A program made the position numbers and the translations under genes. Positions 1-10,500 of a DNA stretch of 64,000 nucleotides are shown here, one piece after another; position 1 is the stretch's first letter, and every line of letters begins with the position of its first letter. The DNA comes from Schistosoma mansoni (taxonomy: Eukaryota; Platyhelminthes; Trematoda; Strigeidida; Schistosomatidae): positions 25,304,696 through 25,368,695 of the forward strand of contig NC_031502.1 of NCBI RefSeq assembly GCF_000237925.1, in the 5' to 3' direction. A model generated the notes under the pieces. That model had not been told where the DNA came from. It was given only the letters and a program-made list of their open reading frames with translations, and searched no databases.

Positions 1-3000
1 CGTATTCAAACAAATGATTCAGAAACACTCGGTTGATAATTTAGTAGCAATAACACAGTAAGGTTTCACCCTGAAGTCCTCCACTCTTCCCTGGTTTCCG
101 TCGAAAAATTGAAATTTTCGCTCAATCTTTCCTTAAAATGAAGTATTTATTTCTCTAGCTTCTCCATTGAATTCACATTTTCCACTGAATCCCAACCGTT
201 GGACTTAAGAGTCTAACTAATATATGTAAATACTTTGTCAACATATGTATTCTAATTTTTCATACATAACTCCTACTAAAAAACGCCTTACATGTGAAGT
301 AGAGTAATACTATTGACGACCAGTGTTTTATAAACTACTAGTCAAGCGAACTGGGTAAAATTATCTGATCGGATGGACATTTTCAACAAAACATTTTTTC
401 GTATTAGCTTTACAATTACATTTAACAATATTTACGCAGTTATCATAGCTCGTTTTACGAAGAATTGTGTATGTACGTGGGGAAGAAAGGGAGGCTAAGA
501 ATATTTTTACACATTCAAAAGTATCATAATAAACAATGGGTAGTATTAATAACAATAAAAGTAAAAATGACTATATTTATCACAAGAGGAAATCACGATT
601 TTTGGAAGCGTGTGTTAGATAGAACTTCTGATAATAAAATAAAATATTTTTCTTATGCTTAAATTTCCCGGTTCGTAATCTTTGATAGCTATTGCCTCTT
701 CTGTAATTGGTAAACGGAAGCACGTAAATCTGGAAACATCATTGTTTCCCTGTGTCTTATGTCAAAAGTTGACTTTTGATGATGCTGTGTTCACTAATCT
801 TAACTTTCCATAGATTCCCTGATTCATTTATTTAACAACAATGAACACTTTTATGTAGCTTTTTACGTACGACACCTATATTTTATAAATACATCTAGTA
901 GTGGTTAGATTTTGTCGCCTTTCCTTTGTTTCGATTGATAGCTAGTGATACAAATGGTATGTCCGCGCTCAAATAAAATGATAACTAGTATTTCTATTCT
1001 TATCATCAGTTAAGATGTTTATTTCAAAGTAATTTTCTGAATCCACAAACAAATATTTTTATCTAGTTACCTCAACCGTTAGCATCAGTTACACTTCAGT
1101 CTCATCATATCTTCGTTGCATCACTGATATGGGTAAATTTAAAAAAGATAATTCTGTCTCATCTAGGCCCAATGATGTTTATTTTTGTGTCAGCTATTTT
1201 GTTTGTTTTCCATTTTGCTAGAAAAAAAGAAATTCTTCTCTAATCAGTCCTGCTTTTACATGTTTATTCATCCAAGGCTTTGAGTCGTGATACGTCTTGT
1301 GGTTGAACGTTATATTCGAATCCTAAGCTAGTTTCGTAACCCCCGAGCTAGAACTATACAGCGACTTGAAGACGAGAGAAAGGGCACAAAATATGTGGGA
1401 AGCACTCTACTCCAAGGTACAGAAAATATAGGGTTTTTATAGTATTTTAAAAACCCTTGGGTTTTACTGAAAATTCTAGAATACTGCTAAACATAGTAGC
1501 ACTGTATTAATCAGCCAATTAGAATCTCTACATGTGACTTTTCATTTTCGCTATGTTTCTAACAAAACTTCTAATCAAACGCTGATTGGATAAAATGCTC
1601 CTTAGTGTTTCATGAACTTGTCATGTCGATTGCGAGAAATTTGCAGGATCATCCCAACAAGTCGACTATTTGACTATGGTGAATAGTTCTCAGTCGGCCA
1701 TACTACTTATATTATATCAATGCAAACGATGAACCACGTACGAAAGCCATATATTTTTCCTCCATTTTAAAAACTTAGACCAATAGTGGTGACAGATAAA
1801 GCGACTCTATTCTAGGGAAATGTGCGAAGCTATGAGATTTTGAGTCTAATGCTTAACCTTGCTCTAAACAAATCTTTAAAAAATCGTAGACATAACTCTC
1901 AAAAGATTGGTCAATATAGACATTTTGACGACTTTTTCTCTAAACTTTTTTGTTAAATGCATACCTTATTTTCTATCCCTTTCCCTAACTTCGACATAAT
2001 TTACAAACATAGTATGTGACTAATTCAGTACATAATCAGTCCCAAGCTGACATTTTGATACGGTTCTCTCAAGCTCAGACTATTTGATGCTAACATAATC
2101 ATTGGGTCGTCAAGAATTTCCTATGGCCTAGCATTAAATTTTACTGACGATATCTGGACAGAAGTGGTGACTATGTATTTCCTCCAGTTAACCAGATATT
2201 TTGATCTAAGTACTCACTAAGTTCATCTAACCTTAAAGGTTAATAGCATATTTCTCGTAATTTAATAGTAGTTTGAGAACACAATATAAGAATATACTAA
2301 TTTCGAATTATGTTTTGGAACTATACTATAATCTGTAGTTTTACGTCACTACTGAAGATCTTTTGGCTGCTGTTTCACCCCAATATGGGGTTCCTACACG
2401 ATGATTCTTGGTTTTTGATTGTTTAGCCAATGTCATTCCGTTATGTAAAACCATTATCTGAACGATCCTCACAAACCCCTATGTTAGTAGCTTTAGTGTT
2501 GTTATTCGATCACCATCCATCTCTTCGAAATAGCTATTATCATCTACCTAAGATTGTTAGAAATGTATACTTCCTAATTGTTACCCAATACTTGTTAGAA
2601 GCATGATTCAGATGGAAATTTACATTTAGAATCAACTATCATAACAATTATAGCATGATATACCTGGGTAATAACGTAACTATCTTCATAAAAAGTTGTT
2701 AGGACTTACTTGTCATACCTGAAGGCAATTTTAATGAGAAAGTAATAGTCTCAGTGATATTAGAATGTTTTAAAACTGACATCTCAGGTTTTCACATGCC
2801 ATTAATAAGGATTTTATGAAAATGGACATAACTCATTCGTATCAAGCCTGTGAACATAAGTTATAATTATGCCAATAAATCAGATTTCAACCGGTAAGAT
2901 TGGCTTCGTCATGAAAATCTAGATTCTTTTATCATTAGCAATCAGAATCCTAAAACACTAGTTCTGACGTAATTTGATCAAACCTATCTACCCTACTTTT

Positions 3001-3280
3001 CCAAGGTCCGAAAATAATTTTAGCAAGATTGTCATCAAAGATAAATCTATAGCTTCGTTTGAGAAACTATCAATCAAGAAGATATGTTGTTTCTTTCTTA
3101 TATTTATAACTGAAGAATTCTTGAATTTATTAATCCAGTTAGTGATATAACTTCATCCTGAGGTCAAGTTCCCTCATTAAGGTAAAACGTGGTGTTTTTA
3201 AGAAAATGAATAAACATTGTGCACTATTACGCTTTTTGGTCGCAAACTCAACACAATGATTCCATATTCTAATGGTTGAA
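1..3280. other. Intergenic DNA, no gene recognised
   Basis: AT-rich sequence on both strands with only short, composition-driven open frames. I see no splice-consistent coding series, RNA gene or repeat that recurs elsewhere in this window. Confidence 0.5.
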
Positions 3281-3282
3281 AT

Positions 3283-3645
3283 CATGAGTCAATTGAACCT
3301 AGATCACCATGGAAAACCTGGAAGAGCTGGACGGCCGTTTCGTCCTGTTGTGGAATTCCTCAGCAGTGCGCATCTACGATCCCATCTCGCAAGATTCCAA
3401 CCCAGGACCCATCAGTCTCTAGCGCGAGAACTTAACCTCTAGAACACTGAGCTGGCCGGCATCCAACGGTGTTAATGTCTAACTTCAACTGATCCACAGA
3501 ATTGAGCGACATTCATCAATGTCTTTAGTGTGTTACTATCTCACAAGAGACCTAGTTGAACTCCACTGGTCACTGCTTCACACTAGAACTCCAGGAAATA
3601 CCTCATGGGGCCAGTAACAAGTGAGCATATGTTGATTATTATTCC
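3283..3645 (-). repeat. Hammerhead SINE, family B, left copy of an inverted pair
   Basis: Read on the minus strand, this unit has a tRNA-like head (A-box-like part around 3435-3455, degenerate B-box around 3395-3405). A hammerhead ribozyme follows, then a tail with the motif ATCATGATTTCAACTA-like. About 145 bp upstream of the head (3490-3645) also match the 56.5-56.7 kb copy, so the full unit is roughly 360 bp. It resembles the schistosome SM-alpha type of Pol III retroposon but differs in sequence from the family A copies at 12.5, 26.0 and 49.2 kb. Its nearest relative here is the inverted partner at 3647-3868. Confidence 0.75.
3320..3372 (-). ncRNA. Hammerhead ribozyme (family B)
   Basis: On the minus strand the invariant boxes are all present: CTGAGGA at 3363-3357, GAAA at 3341-3338 and the cleavage triplet GTC at 3332-3330. 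Helix II forms around TCC/GGA with a short loop. Helix III is ACGG/CCGT, a minimal stem. Helix I starts with CTG/CAG. Short helix III with a longer helix I is the arrangement known for schistosome satellite hammerheads. Self-cleavage is inferred from the intact core. Confidence 0.75.
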
Positions 3646-3646
3646 G

Positions 3647-3868
3647 TGGATCGGTTGAAGTTGGACATTAACACCGTTGGATGCCGGCTAGCTCAGTGGT
3701 CTAGAGGTTAAGTACTCGCGCTAGAGACTGATGGGTCCTAGGTTGGAATCTTGCGAGATGGGATCGTAGATGCGCACTGCTGAGGAATTCCACAACAGGA
3801 CGAAACGGCCGTCCAGCTCTTCCAGGTTTTCCATGGTGATCTAGGTTCAATCGATTCATGATCTCAAC
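3647..3868 (+). repeat. Hammerhead SINE, family B, right copy of an inverted pair
   Basis: This copy has a tRNA-like head with a good A-box (TAGCTCAGTGG near 3688-3698), then a hammerhead and the SINE tail. It is an inverted copy of 3283-3505 at about 95% identity, including a run of more than 100 bp without a difference. Both copies share the private variant GAATTCC where other family B copies have GAGTCCC. That points to an inverted duplication rather than two separate insertions. Confidence 0.75.
3772..3824 (+). ncRNA. Hammerhead ribozyme (family B)
   Basis: The core is CTGAGGA at 3780-3786, GAAA at 3802-3805 and GTC at 3811-3813, with helix III ACGG/CCGT. Sequence and spacing are the same as in the minus-strand partner at 3320-3372. 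Cleavage is predicted directly after 3813. Confidence 0.75.
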
Positions 3869-3869
3869 T

Positions 3870-4640
3870 ATTAAAATTACTATGATATCCACAAAAAAAC
3901 CTTCTGATTCCATATTCGTTCATGATCTTTTCGTGTCTTGAGGTTCTGGTAGATTTGTAACTACTAGAGTATGTTTTAGACAGTTCTGGAGATTTCTATA
4001 TCACCACCTACACACATTGTTAATATCAACCATAAAAAGTCAATCATGGGATCCGTTCTATCTGAAAGAATTGCTACATAAATATATACTACTGACAAGC
4101 ATAAAGTAGTGCCATATAGACGGCGTAAATTATACGGGATCATACTTACGCACAAAAAACATGAGGTTAAATATGACAAATGTAGAGTTTGTGTGTTGTT
4201 TGATTTGCTCTATCTTAGTAGACAGTCGTATACTTGATAAAAAGGGACGTTAAACTGATAACGATTAGGAACATCATTGCACATTCTACTTCTCAATAAT
4301 AATTGATATTTTTACAATAATTTCATTTCCCTCTTTTATCTTGATTATGATTAGTAGTAACTATAATATATATATAGTACTCTACATTACTACTTTCCAA
4401 CATATAAATCCACATCGATGTTAGCTATGTTTATTCATACACTTTATATCTTATTCCTTTCTTTATTATGATTTCGGTTACGTTTCGAAAGTCGATGTTT
4501 TTGTCATAATCAGAAATTTTTCAACATTTTATTTGTTTTTGGATTGTGACCTATTGCGTAACAGCACTACTTCAATTTAGTCATTTGTTATTCTTATGAG
4601 TGATAAATATTTCAAATGTGATTATAATTTCACATGCTTG
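3870..4640. other. Intergenic DNA, nothing recognised
   Basis: AT-rich sequence with no repeat match elsewhere in the window and no convincing coding potential. Confidence 0.4.
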
Positions 4641-4982
4641 AGCCTAACTAGGAAGTATTTTATCCACATTAATGAATTGCCTCCAACCCCGATATTGCTT
4701 ATCTTATATAGCAACCAGTTGTGAGGAACTTTGTCAAAAGCCTTGCTGAAGTCAATATGGACTACATCTATAGTAACTTTTGGTTTTTAAAAGCGCATCA
4801 ACTTTCACGGCTACTGATAAGTTAGTGAGACAGGAATAACCTGTCCTAAAACCATGCTGCTTTTCAGAAAGATTTGAAAAATTCCCATATTGTAATTTAG
4901 AACAACACTTGTAAGCGAACAATACTGTTTTCGATTAGATTTTCTTCAGGCTTTATTCTAATATACAGTAGTTTATGAGCCC
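4640..4982 (-). mobile_element. CR1-like LINE reverse transcriptase, downstream part
   Basis: Minus-strand translation gives QHGFRTGYSC-like sequence (about 4870-4840), then VDVVHIDFSKAFDKVPH (about 4775-4730) with the conserved D of the first RT active-site motif, then LLYKI. These are standard non-LTR RT motifs. The frame is disturbed between the two blocks, so the copy is dead. It continues the fragment at 5725-5958, from which it is separated by about 800 bp of later DNA. Confidence 0.7.
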
Positions 4983-5206
4983 GTGATAACTTACTTACGC
5001 CTGTTACCCCTCGTGGAGGAGCATAGGCCACTCACCAGCACTCTCTATCCAACTGTGTCCTGGACAATCCTTTCCAGCTTTTTGCAGTTGCTACTCTTCC
5101 TTTTCATGTCTGCTTCCAATTTCCAACGTAATGTGTTCTTCAGCCTCTTTCTTTTCCGTTTCCCTTCAGGATTCCAAATTAGGGTTTGCCTCAGTCAGTG
5201 ATAACA
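4983..5206 (-). mobile_element. RTE LINE, 3'-end fragment with target-site duplication
   Basis: This carries the same 3' end as the RTE copies at 10.7, 44.1 and 56.2 kb: minus-strand GGAGCATAGGCC-type end followed by AACAGGCGTAAGTAAG. The octamer GTGATAAC occurs at 4983-4990 and again at 5199-5206, consistent with a target-site duplication around a severely 5'-truncated insertion. It sits inside the CR1-like LINE, so it is younger than that element. Confidence 0.7.
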
Positions 5207-5682
5207 GTTGAATAAATTACATAAATAAACTTAATAAGTAAAACGTATAGGTTGATAATATGATGACAGGTGTACTAGTTTCGATAAGAATAACAAAGGA
5301 TTGAATCGATGTTTCATAATGACTTGAAAAATATAAATGCTGAAATGGCATTCATAAAAGCTATAAGATTATGCAACAAAGTGTGTTCAAATAACTGGAC
5401 GATGAAGCGTATATAAAAAATAGGTGGAAGGGGTGAAGAAAAATCAATGAATAAAGAGTATGAAAAATAATAAATAAAATTATTTATTATGACCAAGGGA
5501 GAGATAAAGGTGTTAAAAATTTTTTTATAAATATATAGACTTGGAGTGTTAGCTCGAATTCCTATAACTTCTGTTATGCGTAAGAGACCAGACCAAACCC
5601 CATAAGGAAAACTAGTAGGAATACGATAATAATTTCGTAGATGCATATACTGTATATTAGAGTAAAGCGTGATGAAGATTTA

Positions 5683-5724
<42 letters not shown>
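5207..5724. other. Insert inside the CR1-like LINE, with a (TA)n microsatellite
   Basis: This stretch lies between the two halves of the CR1-like RT and has no match elsewhere in the window. It ends in a TA dinucleotide run (about 5684-5720) that reads as a spurious Tyr-Ile repeat. I do not recognise the rest. Confidence 0.4.
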
Positions 5725-5958
5725 AAGAATCCGGTTTTCATCGAGATACTCAAACAACTCCTTCCGAATAATCTTTTCTAAAATTTCAACAACCACACTA
5801 GTTAGGCTTACGGGTCGATAGTTCCCAGGTTTATGTTTCTTATCTGTTTTGAAAACAGGACTTACTATAACGTTTTTCCAGTCTTTTGACAATCGATCCT
5901 GGGTTACAGATACTGTTGTTAGTTTATTGCTTATTTTTACGAGATGATTAGTTTTCAT
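5725..5958 (-). mobile_element. CR1-like LINE reverse transcriptase, upstream part
   Basis: The minus strand encodes a typical fingers region of a CR1-like RT: WKNVIVSPVFK, then GNYRPVSLTSVVVEILEKII, then a segment ending ENRILSD. In CR1 elements this last segment is followed directly by QHGFR, which here lies at about 4870. The element was therefore split by an insertion between them. Confidence 0.7.
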
Positions 5959-6935
5959 GTTTATAATGACAGAATGTTTATTGAGTATATACTAAACACA
6001 ACGGTAAAATACGGAGGTTGTAGGGCTGTACTTGAAATGATAACTTTGGCTAAACAAAGCGCACATGAGAAAAAATTAATTCTCTTGCAGTATTATTGCG
6101 TAAGCATCATTGGTAAGTTAGTTTTTGATCGGTCAGTTATTTGTAAAATTACCATTCAATTAATTATCTAACTTGACTGTCTTAGTTGTGTAATTGTAAA
6201 TTATTGTATCTGTTATGATCTGAAAAGTTTAAAAGATAGACAAGTATGCCAGAAATGAACAAATTGTTTATTATGTGATTAATCTAGGCTTTTGTCAACT
6301 ACCAGTTTGGAAGCAGAAGAAAAATTACATTCAGTCAAAGTAGCTTTTAGTTATAGAACCAAACAAAAGCAGTTTTTATTTCCTCGCCGTGTGCAGTTAC
6401 CATTGGCAAACTGAGTTCATGTAAATACTGACTATTAAATTTCTTTGAAATGGTTTAATCGTATCTTTCAGGCATGGAACAGAGAAACTTATTAGCAAAA
6501 GGGGAACGGTATCAAGACTCCAAACATTATTTAGATAACAGTTTTCCTTCTTATATTGGTCGTCGGTTTACAATAGTCTATAATTAATTTCGTTTGAATT
6601 ATTTAATTCTCCCTTTTTACCAGTATGCGTTCCGTTATTATCCAATGACAGTGCTTTCATTTAACAGCTATAACAAATCGTTGGAAGTAATCAATTGTCT
6701 CCCGATTTCGTATCAATGCACGTGAAGGGCACATTGAAAGGCACACTAATTGAACTAAGTAACGTTATTGGTGGAATTCCATGTTCTGCTTATTTACTTA
6801 CTTTCCTATTTATTATAAGTTAACTGTCTGTTTGTCTATCGATCATAAGAATTCATATTCTGTTACCCTGATTGATTAACACACAATATTATTATTAACA
6901 GGTCATTTTCAACTATTCTGCTGTAAACAACGAGA

Positions 6936-7533
6936 ATGGCGCTGCTTTCATTCACTGTCACCTGGTTACTGCTTTTTCAACAGAAGTACATAAATGCCGA
7001 ATACTACACTGCCGTTGTTGATATAACGAAAGCATGGAGGTTAAGTCAAGAACTAGTTTCCGATCTAAATTCTTACATTGCCCTTGAAGAGGGGCGTCTT
7101 AATCGTATTCGGAAAGTTGTCAAAGTGTTGGATTCTAATGGGTCAATTAGTGACGCCTCGTCAACACTAAATCAACAGAATAATGACCTAGAAGAATATT
7201 TAGGCAATCCGATAAATGCTTATCTTACGATGAAGCGTCTTTCATCAAGTTGGAAATCACAACTCAGTCAACTTGTTGACAATGTACCGAACGGTTTTCA
7301 GAAGGGTGATACTGATGGGTCAGACTATTTGAATATTTCTGATGCTCAAAACACCATCACAATGAATACAATTCGATCACGTGTTAAACAACATACAGAT
7401 ATGCTACCTGGTGATAATGATGTCAGTGGTGCAGTAGATGCAATTCTACGCTTACAGTCTACATATAAACTACCAGCTAGACGACTTGCTTACGGTCAGT
7501 TAATTGATAATCTATCAACTCCTCAACTGAGTG
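6936..7533 (+). CDS. P4HA: P4HA exon 1: signal peptide and N-terminal dimerisation region
   Basis: Residues 1-199 plus one base. The sequence opens with [14 protein letters not shown] (signal peptide, likely cut near NA|EYY). It continues with the helical P4Ha N-terminal region, including [18 protein letters not shown], which matches the family's NP..A..L.KRL block. The donor GTAAGT begins at 7534. Confidence 0.93.
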
Positions 7534-10500
7534 GTAAGTTTAGTCACTTTTTTAAAGTTGCAGCATCTTGATGAATTTCGAGTGTTTTTCCTCAGTGTTT
7601 ATCTCTGAACCTTTCTGACCTCTATGGGCAACCTAAGATTCTGTTTTGAGATCAACTGAAATGTTTATGGATTATGAAGAGTTTGGTTAAATGTGCCACT
7701 TAAACATCTTATTAACTGGATTGATCTTCAAGAGTTGATTTTCATTGTTATCTTGAGTGGTCTGCTACAAAAAATACTTCACAAATGAAAACTATTTCAA
7801 AAGATGGTAGGAGCATTGTAGCGTTAGTTTATGAATAGCTTTCTAGAGACTGAATACTCTCAAATTGATTAAGAATATTTCTTGAATTAGTTATGTCATT
7901 TGGAAGTATAAATACCTCTCCTTTCCGTGATAACATACTACTGACTATAAAAGGTAAGTAATTTAGAGGGAAAAAAACTAGGATGATTAACGATTACAGC
8001 TTTATGAATAATAACGGAAGATTTCTGTTCATGTTGGCTCATATTTCTCACGTTCTTGCATATACAATGAAATATTTCTAAAATGAACTTTAAAGGTTTA
8101 TTAATTATGCTCTCGAGAGTAGTGCTTAATGATTGCAGTATAATTTTATTATTTAGCTATATATTAGGTCACGATAATAAGAGTCCAATATACAGAATTA
8201 CTTTTAAAACTATATAGCTGCAAAGTTACGGCTTTATTGAGCTGTTGTAAGCAGACCCCTCAAAAAGTAATACGGATCTTTTTTTCATTAGAATTAGGTA
8301 TTTTCAGCTAATCCGATTGACCAAGTTTTATTAACAGTAGATAGTGTGTTGTGGAATTTGGGCAGATCAAACAGATAAAACCATTAGGTATTACGGAAAT
8401 GTAACATTTTTTGGTAAAGTTGAAAAAGTAACGGAAAATACTTGGCTTGAAATAGTACGAAATTTGGGTAGCGAGTAAGTTTTATAGATTAAAAATTATT
8501 TCTTGTATAATGCGACTCAATTTCCATTTATCACACGATTTGTATTTCTTACTCAATAACTCCTCCACATGTTTCAGGCCATACTCAATTAATTTCAAGT
8601 GAATTAGGTGAACTATTCAAAAGATATTGAAGTAAAACGTTCTGATTCAATCTTGTAAACAGTATGTATTTGCTTTAATTTTCATTGGATCGTCTTACTG
8701 TACTGACAAGATTCATTCAAACTTACTGCCCAAATTACAGAAAGATCTGCTTTTGGTGCTGCTATTTTTAATTTTATAAACTAGTTGGTTGATGTAGGTT
8801 CGGTTGGTTTATAAATAATTTTGATCCCGAACCAAACTGAACTGAAGAATCATGAATTTCATAATTTGTTAATAAATAATGTAATATTCTTACAATGTAA
8901 TTGATATGCTGGACAATTTTTCACTTACTTCAATAGGACAATTTTATCTTGTACGAAAAATAATTAACCATAGAGACTACCTAAGAAAATACATGGTTTT
9001 GCTATGTTAATTGTTTCAATCTACATAACTGAAACTCATTTATACTAATCATGATTATTTCTGCGTGTACAAACTTCTAAAAATAATCAGTAAATTTTAA
9101 AATCATTTTACAGTTGAAATCATGAGTCATTTGAAACTAGACCACTATGGAAAACCTGGAGGTACTGGAAGGCCTCTTCGTCCTATTGTGGGACTCCTCA
9201 GTAGTGTGCATCCACGATCCCACCTCGCGAGGTTCGAACCCAGTGGTCCAGAGGTTAAGCACTCGCGTGCGAGACTGATAGGTCCTGGGTTCGAATCTAA
9301 CTTCAATTCACTGATGATTTCAACTATAAAATTACTAAAATCTCCTTAAAAAACCCTTTCTGAATAAATCATTTTGTCTGATTTTGCAGATTGTACGTTT
9401 TCTTTTTCTTTTAAAAATTGTTATCAATTGTTTCCAGCCTTATTATTTGACGGATAATTTTTTAAGAAAAACAACAAATTTTGAGTGAATGTGTAGATGA
9501 TTTCTGTCCTAAATCAATGTTAATGTTGAAGCTATCGGGAGATATAGAACACAGAATTACTGGCAGCTTCTGTGTATGACTGCGTGATTGCTTAAAAGTT
9601 TTCATAAGGTTTTATAATAATCAAATTTTTTTATAACCCTGTCATCGACTTCTTGACTTGTGCTCAAAGTGCCTTAAAGCGATAGTTCTATATTCTAACC
9701 AATTGACTGTCATTTAAATATGATGACGGAGTGAAACTCTAAACACTGTCTAACACTAATTTATTAAACATTTTTTCTTGACCTGAACCCTATTTAGTGT
9801 TACTAAGCATGTCATAGAGAAATACAGTATATTTTCTTTTTAAAATAAATGTTGTCTGTGTATTTTTTCCCAGAGCACAGTTAAAATGAAATATTAATTA
9901 AAGTTTGTATATTGAATTACATTTGCTGTTATCTGTAACACTTTACATAAAAAGGTAGAGGCGCAATTTCCACTGAAAGTATGAATTCCCAACTTAAGGG
10001 TATAATCACTCCGTGTTTATGCTTATTAGTCGCCTTACATACACTATCAGTATAATTAATGTTTTAGCTAAATTAGAAGATACCTGTGATAAGTGGTGCT
10101 GTGATTAGTTAGTTTCGTGTGTACACCTAGTTAACTAAAAGTCTCACTCGAAAACTTCGTAAATATTTATTGCTCAAGATAGGGATATTCTGACGAAAGC
10201 TTGCTTTAATCTAACACTAGATGACAGATACTTTAGTAATGCTGTCAAAATAATAATTATCATCATCTCTTTTAGGATCATAGAAATTAATCACCTACAA
10301 GTACATGATTTAGAATGTCATTAGCGTTAGGAAAAACAAGATACTGAAAAAAATTTCGGAAGTCTTACGAAAACATCTTGAATTTAAATTGTTATTTTTC
10401 AAAGAGTTAATCAGAAGTCAGAAACAGATCCATAAAGTAAATCGATCCGCCAATAACTGGACAAGTGTCGGTTGTTATCGTTTACTGATGTCTTGACCAC

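Noticed and set aside
5680-5725. Tyr-Ile repeat peptide
   Set aside because: A translation of the (TA)n microsatellite at the edge of the LINE fragment.
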